Of a DNA stretch of 64,000 nucleotides, positions 52,696 through 61,200 are shown in pieces. Source of the stretch: Fabrea salina (lineage: Eukaryota > Ciliophora > Heterotrichea > Heterotrichida > Fabreidae). The stretch is taken from the NCBI GenBank assembly GCA_022984795.1, contig JALIHJ010000037.1:124001-188000 (forward strand), given 5' to 3'. The number at the start of each line of letters is the position of its first letter. The first letter of the stretch is position 1. The translations under genes and the position numbers were made by a program. The notes beneath the pieces are model-generated. The model saw only the letters and a list, made by a program, of their open reading frames with translations, was not told the origin of the DNA and searched no databases.

Positions 52696-55600
52696 ATGTC
52701 AGGTTCCAAAGTTGGGCCTTCACAGGTAACCCAAATAGAAGCCAAGTCACCCATCAGCTCTAAGGAAGAAAAAACTAAAATACAAGTACTCCAGAACAAT
52801 AGCTGCATAGAAGAAGTTAAAAAAGCTGTAGACTGTCTGGAACCCAGCAAAGACTTAGGAAGACATACTGATATGGTCCTTTGTTTAGAAATATCATACA
52901 AGTACCTTTTTTCGGGGTCAAGGGACAACACAGTGAAGGTGTGGAGTCTAGAAACTCTAGAAGAAGTAGCAACATTAACTGGCCACAATAACTTGGTCAG
53001 TTGTCTGGAAGTATCAGACAAGTACTTATTTTCGGGGTCACACGATACCACAGTGAAGGTGTGGAGTCTGCAGACCTTAGAAGAAGTAGCAACTCTATTT
53101 GGCCACTTTGACTGGATTCTGTGTTTAGAAGTATCAAACAACTACCTTTTTTCGGGGTCACAAGACACCGCAGTCAAGGTGTGGAGTCTGCAGACCTTGG
53201 AAGAGGTAACAACACTTACTGGGCACACTGACCAGGTCAAATGCCTAAAAACATCAGAGAAGTATCTTTTTTCGGGGTCAGCAGATAGCAGGGTGCAGGT
53301 ATGGAGTCTGGAAACACTAGAAAAAATAAAAACCCTTACTGGTCACACTAGCAATGTTAACTGTCTTCAAGTATCAGAAAAGTACTTCTTTTCGGGGTCA
53401 CAAGATAACACAGTGAAGGTGTGGAGTCTAAAAACTTTAGAGCAGATAGCAACATTTAGCGGGCATACTAGCATTGTTCGCTGTCTAGAGGCATCAGAAG
53501 GGTACCTCTTTTCGGGCTCTGGGGACAGCACAGTGAAGGTTTGGAGTCTGAAAACTTTAGAAGAGATAGGAACACTAACTGGCCACATTAGCGATATCAC
53601 TTGTCTACAAAGTTCAGGCAAGTACCTTTTTTCTGGGTCAGAAGATAGTACAGCGAAGGTTTGGAGTTTAGAAACTCTAGAAGAAGTGACAACACTTACT
53701 GGGCACACTGGAGATATTACTTGTCTGCGACAATCAGGCAACTACCTATTTTCGGCCTCAGAGGATAACAAAGTTAAAGCTTGGACTACTGGAACACTAG
53801 AAGAGTTGAAAACATTCAGTGGGCATATTAGCTCTATCACTTGTTTAGAAGAATCAGACAGGTACCTTTTTTCGGGGTCCAATGATAATACAGTTAAGGT
53901 GTGGAGTTTGGAAACCTTAGAAGAAGTTACTGCCTTGATTAGTCACGGTGGTCCGGTTCTGTGTTTAGAAGTATCAAACAACTACCTCTTTTCAGGGTCA
54001 CAGGATAGCAAAGTGAAGGTTGAAACTTTAGAGGAAGTAACAATACTTGCTGGGCATACTGGTTGGGTAGAGTGCGTAAAAGCATCAGGCAAGTACCTCT
54101 TTTCGGGGTCAGAGGATAATACACTCAAGGTCTGGAGCCTAGAAGCCCTAGAGGAGGTAGCAACACTCACTGGGCATGCTAAGGGTGTCTTTCATCTAGA
54201 AATTTCTGATAAATATCTGCTATCAGGATCCCATGATAGCACAATCAAGGTATGGAGTCTCGAAACCTTAGAGGAGGTAAAAACACTCACTGGCCATACC
54301 GGCTGGATCAACTGTCTACAAAAGTCAAGTGAATACCTTTTTTCGGGGTCAAGGGACAACACAGTGAAGGTGTGGAGTCTAGAAACTCTAGAAGAAGTAG
54401 CAACATTAACTGGCCACAATAACTTGGTCAGTTGTCTGGAAGTATCAGACAAGTACTTATTTTCGGGGTCACACGATACCACAGTGAAGGTGTGGAGTCT
54501 GCAGACCTTAGAGGAGGTGAAAACACTTACCAGGCATACTGGTTGGTTAGAGTGCTTAGAAGCATCAAACAACTACCTTTTTTCGGGGTCACAGGACACC
54601 ACAGTGAAGGTGTGGAGTCTAGAAACTCTAGAAGAGGTAGCAACACTTACTGGGCACACTGATTGGGTGGAGTGCCTAAAAGCATCACAAAAGTATCTTT
54701 TTTCGGGGTCAGCAGATAACAAAGTGAAAGTAACAAAACTATCCTCCAAGTATAGAGGCTCTCCAGGACCTGCCTTTGGAATACATGGAGTCAAGAAACT
54801 AGCTGACTCAAAGTCCTCTCAGTACAACAAAACCATGAACCACTTGAGAATCAACTCCCAAAACATCAACCTTCTGCACGTGTTGGCTTACCAAGGAAAA
54901 GACCAGTTACTCAAGATTGCACTTGAACAAGGATGCCAATTCTTAAAGTCAGCAAAAGGAAACACTCCTCTCACAGTGTCACTTGAAGCAGGAAACAAGA
55001 AGTGCACTGAAGTGATCCTCAAATACATTTCAGAGTTAGAAGACGGTCCAAGAAAGTCATCCATCTTTTCCCTAATAAGTGAAGACATTCCAAGACTCCT
55101 AGAAGAAAACTTCTCCCAGGTCGCTTCCATATGCGAATCTGCTACTTCTAATGCGGTCAGGCCTATAAAAACAAGTAAACTACCCCACTACTTCAATGAC
55201 CAAGTGCCATTTAATGCTTACATAGAAAAAACAGGTGAGTACAAGAACGTCAAAGCAGGCACTACCCAGTTTAAGTTTAACTCTGAAGAAGGTTCCCACG
55301 ACAGCCTACGCCTACTCAACGCTTTTCTAGACACTAAAAGACTTGAATGCTTGCGTAGTGACTTCGTGCAAGCTCTAGCAGACTACAAGTTCTTTAAGTT
55401 CAGACCTGCTATTATGACTATAGGACTACTCAACCTAGCAAGTGTGGCACTCATTATGGGGATGACTTTCTTGACTGACAGTACAACAAGGCAAGTACTC
55501 ACTGCTTGCTTTTTGTTCCTGAACTTCCTTTTTACTGTGTTTGAGTTTTTCCAAATAGGAAGTGGGGAGTACTTCAAGTCACTTAAAAACTACTTAGACA

Positions 55601-56364
55601 TTGCAAGGATAGTCTTGGGTTATGTCTGGGGAGTACTGTCTTTAACATATGAATTCGAGAACCTGAACTCACCTAACTACTTGACACTGATCACTAGCCT
55701 TTTGTTTTGGATAGAAGGAATAAACGCCTTTAAAGTTATTGACTCAACCAGGTACTATATTTGGCTTATCCAAGAAGTCATCAGGGACACTGCTTCTTTC
55801 TTGCTGATACTAGTTTACTTTATACTGGCTTACTGTGGCTTAACAGGGATTACTTTGAACTCAACTCTGTCAGACACTCTTGCAACTTCCTACAAACTAC
55901 TTGTAGGGGATTTCGATGATTCAGACTTCGACAACATTCAGTGGATTCTGTTTGTGTTGGGCTCAGTGCTGAACTTAATAGTTATGTTAAACCTTCTAAT
56001 TGCAATCATTTCGGAGTCCTTTGACAAAATAACTTTCCGAAGAGTAGAGTCAGATACTACAATCAAGCTACAGTTAATTCTGGAGATAGAAAACTGCATG
56101 TTTTGGAAGAGAAACCAAGGACAAGAAACATACCTCCACTTCGTGCAGGAATACGGAGGAGAAGAACAAGAAGAAGAGTGGGAAAGCAGAGTCAGAAAGC
56201 TTTATGACGACTCTCAAAACATCAAAGAAAAGATAAAGACTATGCAAGAAACTACTAGAAAAGAGATCCAAGAAACTGAAAAGAGGATCCAAGAGTCAAC
56301 TAAAAAGGAGATTCTGGAAATGGAAGAAAGAATCAACAAAAAACTTGAAACTTTACTGAAATAG
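52696..56364 (+). CDS. WD40-ankyrin-TRP-like cation channel fusion
   Basis: 1,222 residues. Residues about 57-681 are 16 WD40 repeats of exactly 40 residues (consensus TLTGHTxxVxCLExSxKYLFSGSxDxTVKVWSLETLEEV), enough for two eight-blade propellers. Ankyrin-like helices follow near 715-785 (NLLHVLAYQGKDQLLKIAL; GNTPLTVSLEAGNKKCTEVI). Six membrane segments start near 904, 934, 969, 995, 1032 and 1083. A pore-like stretch (YKLLVGDFDDSDFDN) precedes S6, which reads VMLNLLIAIISESFDKI, typical of TRP-type channels. The end is a charged coiled coil (KEIQETEKRIQESTKKEILE), a possible tetramerisation helix. Repeat 10 lacks the WSL triplet. Large WD40 arrays on a channel are not an architecture I know. 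Confidence 0.9.
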   Translation: MSGSKVGPSQVTQIEAKSPISSKEEKTKIQVLQNNSCIEEVKKAVDCLEPSKDLGRHTDMVLCLEISYKYLFSGSRDNTVKVWSLETLEEVATLTGHNNLVSCLEVSDKYLFSGSHDTTVKVWSLQTLEEVATLFGHFDWILCLEVSNNYLFSGSQDTAVKVWSLQTLEEVTTLTGHTDQVKCLKTSEKYLFSGSADSRVQVWSLETLEKIKTLTGHTSNVNCLQVSEKYFFSGSQDNTVKVWSLKTLEQIATFSGHTSIVRCLEASEGYLFSGSGDSTVKVWSLKTLEEIGTLTGHISDITCLQSSGKYLFSGSEDSTAKVWSLETLEEVTTLTGHTGDITCLRQSGNYLFSASEDNKVKAWTTGTLEELKTFSGHISSITCLEESDRYLFSGSNDNTVKVWSLETLEEVTALISHGGPVLCLEVSNNYLFSGSQDSKVKVETLEEVTILAGHTGWVECVKASGKYLFSGSEDNTLKVWSLEALEEVATLTGHAKGVFHLEISDKYLLSGSHDSTIKVWSLETLEEVKTLTGHTGWINCLQKSSEYLFSGSRDNTVKVWSLETLEEVATLTGHNNLVSCLEVSDKYLFSGSHDTTVKVWSLQTLEEVKTLTRHTGWLECLEASNNYLFSGSQDTTVKVWSLETLEEVATLTGHTDWVECLKASQKYLFSGSADNKVKVTKLSSKYRGSPGPAFGIHGVKKLADSKSSQYNKTMNHLRINSQNINLLHVLAYQGKDQLLKIALEQGCQFLKSAKGNTPLTVSLEAGNKKCTEVILKYISELEDGPRKSSIFSLISEDIPRLLEENFSQVASICESATSNAVRPIKTSKLPHYFNDQVPFNAYIEKTGEYKNVKAGTTQFKFNSEEGSHDSLRLLNAFLDTKRLECLRSDFVQALADYKFFKFRPAIMTIGLLNLASVALIMGMTFLTDSTTRQVLTACFLFLNFLFTVFEFFQIGSGEYFKSLKNYLDIARIVLGYVWGVLSLTYEFENLNSPNYLTLITSLLFWIEGINAFKVIDSTRYYIWLIQEVIRDTASFLLILVYFILAYCGLTGITLNSTLSDTLATSYKLLVGDFDDSDFDNIQWILFVLGSVLNLIVMLNLLIAIISESFDKITFRRVESDTTIKLQLILEIENCMFWKRNQGQETYLHFVQEYGGEEQEEEWESRVRKLYDDSQNIKEKIKTMQETTRKEIQETEKRIQESTKKEILEMEERINKKLETLLK
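52903..53081 (+). repeat. 179-bp exact direct repeat, copy 1
   Basis: Identical by eye to 54334-54512. It spans the end of one WD40 unit, a full unit and part of the next. The offset of 1,431 bp equals 12 units less the 9-bp deletion. Confidence 0.9.
54334..54512 (+). repeat. 179-bp exact direct repeat, copy 2
   Basis: Second copy of the block at 52903-53081. Divergence starts abruptly at both ends (AGAAGAAG versus AGAGGAGG at the right edge). Confidence 0.9.
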
Positions 56365-56394
56365 TTATAAAACTTTAACTAACACTTTAGTCAA

Positions 56395-56673
56395 TTACTT
56401 AGAAACCTCTTCAGGAGTCTTAGCCGAAACAGATAAACCATAAACTCCTTCCTTCCAAACCTCGCTTAACTCTTTATGCACTTGTGCTTGCCTTTCAAAG
56501 TCACTCATTCCTCTGAAAGCGTCACTAACAACATCTACTCTAAAATGAGTCTCAGTGCCTTTTTTGTGCATCCAGCTATCATTAGTAACAACCAGCCAGT
56601 TAGGATTGCCTCTGCTGAGTTTTTGTTCAATCAACTCTTGCACTCTCGAAAAGGTTCTTCTGGACTTAAACAT
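56395..56673 (-). CDS. BolA family protein
   Basis: 92 residues. BolA proteins pair with monothiol glutaredoxins to handle [2Fe-2S] clusters. The fold is clear: RVQELIEQKLSRGNP, WLVVTNDSWMHKKGTETHFRVDVVS with the invariant His of THF, and FRGMSDFERQAQVHKEL. It ends in a short KTPEEVSK. The usual NDSxxH is read here as NDSWMH. The start ATG is 6 bp from that of the divergent cytochrome b5 gene. Confidence 0.95.
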   Translation of the reverse strand: MFKSRRTFSRVQELIEQKLSRGNPNWLVVTNDSWMHKKGTETHFRVDVVSDAFRGMSDFERQAQVHKELSEVWKEGVYGLSVSAKTPEEVSK

Positions 56674-56679
56674 TTGTAA
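56674..56679. promoter_or_regulatory. 6-bp divergent spacer in a near-palindrome
   Basis: The 12 bases CATTTGTAAATG (56671-56682) hold both start codons. Only the central dinucleotide breaks perfect symmetry. Both genes must start transcription within a few bases of ATG or inside the opposite gene. Confidence 0.45.
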
Positions 56680-57060
56680 ATGGAAAACTTTAAAAAACCT
56701 AATTCACTGCAAGTCCCGCAAAGAAGTTTCCAACGCATCAGAGAAGGCAAAAGAGGCAGACAACCCCAAATCAAGTTTATCAGAATGATGCAAGAGAACG
56801 CAAACCCCCTCGGACTGACTGGGGGACCTAAAGGCTACACGCGCGAAGAAGTAGCTCAGCACAACACAAGAGAAGACTGCTGGATCATACTAGGTGACAA
56901 AGTGTACGACATCACTATGTATATTGACTACCACCCTGGAGGAGACATTATTTTGGAAGCTGCAGGTTCAGACGCAAACGCCTTGTTTAACCGGTACCAT
57001 CCTTGGGTGAACACTGACGCGCTCATCAGGAAACTACAAGTAGGCTACCTTGTGAACTAG
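56680..57060 (+). CDS. Cytochrome b5-domain protein (Ncb5or/CYB5R4 N-domain-like)
   Basis: 126 residues. A basic N-terminus of about 50 residues leads to a cytochrome b5 domain: YTREEVAQHNTREDCWIILG, YIDYHPGGDIILEAAGSDA with the first haem His, and FNRYHPWVNTDALIRKLQVG with the second. The HxWVN form after the second His is typical of the b5 domain of CYB5R4 (Ncb5or) and not of microsomal b5. Here it stands alone, without the reductase part and without a membrane tail. It ends at a CTAG shared with the stop of the convergent gene. Confidence 0.92.
   Translation: MENFKKPNSLQVPQRSFQRIREGKRGRQPQIKFIRMMQENANPLGLTGGPKGYTREEVAQHNTREDCWIILGDKVYDITMYIDYHPGGDIILEAAGSDANALFNRYHPWVNTDALIRKLQVGYLVN
57057..57060. 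other. Shared palindromic stop (CTAG)
   Basis: CTAG encodes TAG on both strands: it ends the b5 gene (plus) and the MED22-like gene (minus). Confidence 0.85.
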
Positions 57061-57338
57061 TTAAGTTGCTTTATTTTCCTATACAGTTGTTTGGCTCTTT
57101 GGGTGCGTTCAGTTTTAGAGCAGTGCACTATAGCTTGGAGTTTGAGTTGGGCAATTAAGTCTTGGAGGTCCTTGATGGCTTGGATGATTCCTTGCACAGA
57201 AGAAAGCATTATGAACCTTTCTCCTTCTTCTGGGGCGTTTCCTATTTCCAAGCTGTCTATTATTTTTCTTAAGTAGGCTTTTATTTCTCGCTCGAGTGTG
57301 TTTGTTTGTTCGTGGAAAAACTCTCTAGAGGCCATCAT
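57057..57338 (-). CDS. Small helical protein, possibly Mediator subunit 22
   Basis: 93 residues, nearly all helix. The pattern TNTLEREIKAYLRKIIDSLE, then FIMLSSVQGIIQAIKDLQDL and a basic end (KQLYRKIKQLN) resembles MED22 of the Mediator head, which is short and helical. The assignment is by eye and weak; another small helical subunit is possible. It starts 2 bp after the stop of the aldo-keto reductase gene on the same strand. Its stop TAG (57057-57059, minus) overlaps the TAG (57058-57060) of the b5 gene on the plus strand. Confidence 0.6.
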   Translation of the reverse strand: MMASREFFHEQTNTLEREIKAYLRKIIDSLEIGNAPEEGERFIMLSSVQGIIQAIKDLQDLIAQLKLQAIVHCSKTERTQRAKQLYRKIKQLN

Positions 57339-57340
57339 TA

Positions 57341-58243
57341 TTAACTAAAAAGAGGAAACTCAATCTGCTCGTAAAACTTGGCTCCGTAAAAGCGGAGGTT
57401 CTGGTTGAGGGAGGATATTTTGTCTAGGTCTTCTTGTTCCAAAGTGAAGTCTTTGCTTTGCATGTTCATGACTTGTCTTTCTTGGCACCGAGACCTAGGA
57501 ATTATACATAGACCTCTTGCCAGCGACCAGTTCAAAAGTACTTGTCCGGTGCTTTTAGAGTGTTTTTGGGCAATTTCTCTAATCAATGGGTGCTGGAGGA
57601 GTGGGGTTGCGTCATGCACGTGCCCGTACTCAACTCCTCCGAGGGAGCCGAATCCTGTGACGACTATTCCTTGTCTCTGGCAGAAGTTCACTAGCTTCTC
57701 TTGGGTGTTGTAGGGGTGGATTTCTAACTGGACTACTGAAGGTTTGATTCTTGAATAGGACATTGTTTCCAGCACTAAGGCTGCTGGCCAGTTAGAGATG
57801 CCTATGTCCTTTACAAGTCCTTCGTCCGCTAAAGCTTCCAAGTGCTTCCAAACTTTATGGGAAGGAATGTAAGACAACTTCATGTCGCCTTCAGGGTAAT
57901 TCTCCGCGTTTTCCAGAGAAAATGGGTAGTGCATTATGTACAGGTCCAAGTAGTCTGTGCCTAAAGCTTCCAAACTAGCCCTGAAGCTTTTGCGGAGTCT
58001 GTCTGGTTTGTGGTCGTTGGCCCACAACTTAGAAGCTATGAAGACTTCTTCTCTAGGAATTCCTGAGTCCTTGATAGCTCTGCCTATTTCTAGTTCGTTT
58101 TTGTACATACTGGCAGTGTCAATGAGTCTGTAGCCGTTTTGCAAAGCTGAAACTACTGCGTTGTAGCAGTGCTCGCCTTTAAGTTTGTAAGTCCCGAGTC
58201 CAATGCGGGGCATTTTAGCACCAGATCTTAAAGTGGCTTCCAT
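57341..58243 (-). CDS. Aldo-keto reductase
   Basis: NADPH-dependent carbonyl reductase, 300 residues, the usual size. The catalytic tetrad is visible: Asp and Tyr in LIDTASMYKNE, Lys in FIASKLW, and His in YIMHYPF. The cofactor-binding region near 235-265 (IIPRSRCQERQVMNMQ) has R in place of the common IPKS Lys. The substrate is unknown. The start ATG lies 2 bp after the midasin stop, and its own stop lies 2 bp before the start of the next gene. Confidence 0.93.
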   Translation of the reverse strand: MEATLRSGAKMPRIGLGTYKLKGEHCYNAVVSALQNGYRLIDTASMYKNELEIGRAIKDSGIPREEVFIASKLWANDHKPDRLRKSFRASLEALGTDYLDLYIMHYPFSLENAENYPEGDMKLSYIPSHKVWKHLEALADEGLVKDIGISNWPAALVLETMSYSRIKPSVVQLEIHPYNTQEKLVNFCQRQGIVVTGFGSLGGVEYGHVHDATPLLQHPLIREIAQKHSKSTGQVLLNWSLARGLCIIPRSRCQERQVMNMQSKDFTLEQEDLDKISSLNQNLRFYGAKFYEQIEFPLFS

Positions 58244-58245
58244 AT

Positions 58246-61200
58246 TTATTCTTTAAAGTACTCAAACCACTGCTTGATGACGTCTGCCAAAGTGGACACT
58301 AGGGAAGCTGGGTTCTGCACCACTACGTAATACTCAAAAGGAAAGTCTTCCATGTAGGGGTAAACTTTGAGTTGGGACTTGCCTTGCACAGTCCGGAACT
58401 GAGTAGTCTTCATGTTGAGAATGGAACTTTCAGGGTTGTCTAGAATCACGAATAGGAAGAAGATGTCTTCAGCCTTGCGCACCCAAGACCTCACCTTGTT
58501 TTTGTTAAGTCTTCCGTCAGATATGATTATTACAAGCTGCATGTCACTTGAACCCACACTGCGCATGTAGTCTATGGCTTGGTTCATAAAGTTAGGGTAA
58601 GTCATGTCTGAAGCGTTGTGTTTTCCGTGCTCAAACTTGAGGTTCTGCATTACGAAGCCCCCTTCTTCGTGTGAGAAACTTGCCCCCATTTCGTGGAGAA
58701 GACTCATTCCTTCCCTTATAGCTGCCACAGCCATTTGTCCTACTTCAAGTTTGTTAAGTGCTTGGGCTACTACGGCTAGGCCTTTCTTGGCTATGTCGCC
58801 TAAGCCATGCTGCAGCATACTAAAAGAGTCGTCTATGGCCAAAAGCACTTGGTACTCTCTAGCTGTGGCTCTAGACCTTCTCATCCAGATCTTGTCTTTT
58901 CTGAACTGACTTGCAATGTACGCTATCACCTTTTTGATGTTGATTCTTTTTCCTGTTTTAAAGTCGCCTTGCAAACCCTTGGCTTTGGTTGGCTCAAGTA
59001 TGATCCGGAGTTGCTCACACAGTTCCTGGGACATGGCCAGGGTTTCCTTTTCGTAGTGAGTCCATTCGTCAACTCCTACTTGGAGGTCTGGAAGTTCTTC
59101 TTTGAGTTTGTGGAGTTCTTGAACTACTTCTGGCAAGTCATCTGCAACCAGCCCAGCCTCTTCTCCAGTTAGTTTGTTTTTATTGACTAGGCCTACTGAG
59201 CCCTCTTGGAACTTGTACATCTCTATGTTGGGTTCAAGTTTTTCTTGTTTCTGAGGAGTGTTGTTGGGCAGGCACTCTGTAGGTGGTTGCTGGGACTCAT
59301 GGGTATCTGCAAGTGTATCTTCTTGAAGTTCTACTTTTTGAGGGGTTTTTTCTGGAAGGTTGTCAGTTTGGGAAGGAGCTTCGGTTACATCAGGAGCATC
59401 TTCTTGGAAGTGGTACAGGTCTGTGGACTGGGGCTGTTCAACTTCCATGTTTTGGGGTTTGTTGATTGTTTGGACGTTTTCTAGGTTCTTTTCAAGTTCT
59501 TCTTGGGGCTGAGGTCCTGACTGGCTTTGCTTGGACTGGTTCTGGGAAGACCACTCTCCTTTCATTTGGGAAATCACGTCTTGCAGTGACCCTGTTTGCG
59601 ACTCTTGGTTCAAGTCAGTGCTTTCTCCCATCATTTTCTCGGTGTTAGCTTTTAGGTCCTCTACTCCGTAAGCATCGTTTTCATAGTTCATGAGATCTCT
59701 GTCTTTGAATTCTTCTAGTTTTTCTTCTTCTTGAGTCTCTTCTGTGTTTTCTTGCTGAGTGCTCCCTTGGACTTCGTTTTCTTCGTTTTCTGAGGCTTCT
59801 GACTCCTTTTCTGAGTCTTCTCGCTTCTCTTCGATGTCAATTAGGTTCTCTGAGTCACTTGGTTCTTCGATTTCTCCTGGCATTTCAAAGTCTTCTACTT
59901 GGTTTTCTTCGTCTTGAGGTTCGATTCCGTGAGTTTCTTCGCTTTTTTCAGGGTTTGCTGACTCGCGCACTTGGCCTTCGCCCTGGTCGACTTCTTGGTC
60001 CCCTTCAAGTAGTTTTTCTTCGCCTTGAGCTTGGCTTTCTTGGTCTTCAGCATCTTCAGCTTCGCCTTCTTCTTGCTGGGCTTGGAAGTCATTGTCTACT
60101 TCCATGGCATCTCCTTCTTCCTGGGGTTCTTCGCCTTTGTCGTCTCCAAACTGTTCTTGGTCTTCGAGTTCTTGAGAAATGTCTTCTTGCCCCTTGCCTT
60201 CGCCTAGTCCTTTGCCTGACTCGAGTTCTTCTCCTTTGCACTGACTTTCTTGTTCTTCAGGTTCTTTGCAGAATCCTTCTTTAAATAAGTTGCAGAATAT
60301 ACTGCTTACGACGTAAAGCAGTTTTGAGTAGCTTTTGTAACACAGAGCAGGGAACTGAAGGTTGTGTGGCGGTATAAAGGGCTTTTGGAGTTGCTGCAAA
60401 AGGCTTAGGGCTTCTGAGTGGTACTTTGTGTCTTTTAGGGAGTTAAGTGCTTTTTCAGCTTTGTAGTAGTCAAAAACTACACCTTTAGGTTTGAAAGCCT
60501 TAGCTTGGATGTTTTGTCCTAATGACTTCTGCACCAACTTAAAGTAGGCTTCTTTGGTTAGTTGTGCAGCTTGGGTTAAAACTGGGTCGCTTACGGAAAC
60601 TGCTCTGAGGTATTCTTGTATGCCAGTGTACAACTCAAGTCTTTTCTGGATAATAGTGTCCATGATATGGGTAGCTAGTCCCAAGCACCTTTCTTTGTCT
60701 TCAGTCTGCAAATCAGCGTTTAAGCCCATTGAAGAGTGCATTGTGCTCAATCTGTCTATACACTTGTAGTAGTAACTTTCAGCCTTTGACACTAAGAGCC
60801 TTAAGTCTTTTGGCACCCACTCAAACACTGGTTGTGAGTAAAACTCCAAACCCGAGCCTTTGTAGAACTGGTAAAACCCTAGTTCCTTCATAGCTCCAAA
60901 GAGTTCTTTGAGGGCTGAGTACTTTGTGCTTTTAGAGTCTTCTTTGTTTAAAGCACTCAGTCCCTCGAACACACTACTTATAGTTGACTCTAAGTTTTCT
61001 TCACCTTGTAAGTTTTCAAGCAACTCTATTTTCTTTTCAAGCAAATCTGAACAGTAAGACTCTCTGTAACCTCGCAAAAAGCTTTCTTGGAAAGGCGACT
61101 TAAGAAGCTCTTCGTAAAGTTTAACTTGGGTGTTGAGTTGTTTGTGCGCTCTGTGTGTAGTGTTTTTCCAAGAGTGGAAATTACTTATATCGTACCTAGC

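Larger units (their letters stand above)
52903..54737 (+). repeat. Tandem 120-bp WD40-coding repeats (16 units)
   Basis: The unit is 120 bp with conserved TTTTCGGGGTCA and GTGAAGGTGTGGAGTCT blocks in almost every copy. The period is exact except for one unit near 54020, which lacks 9 bp. DNA-level similarity exceeds what the protein needs, a sign of recent expansion or gene conversion. Confidence 0.93.

Noticed and set aside
52903-54737. Regular 120-bp spacing that might look like a CRISPR array or satellite
   Set aside because: The units are in one frame and encode WD40 blades; there are no spacers and the organism is a eukaryote.
53367-54794. Several open frames on the minus strand across the WD40 array
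   Set aside because: They repeat with the same 120-bp period as the sense gene and reflect its codon pattern, not separate genes.
59206-60284. Plus-strand Leu/Phe/Val-rich open frames in the midasin acidic region
   Set aside because: They are the complement of GAA/GAG/CAA-rich codons of the Glu/Gln-rich segment.
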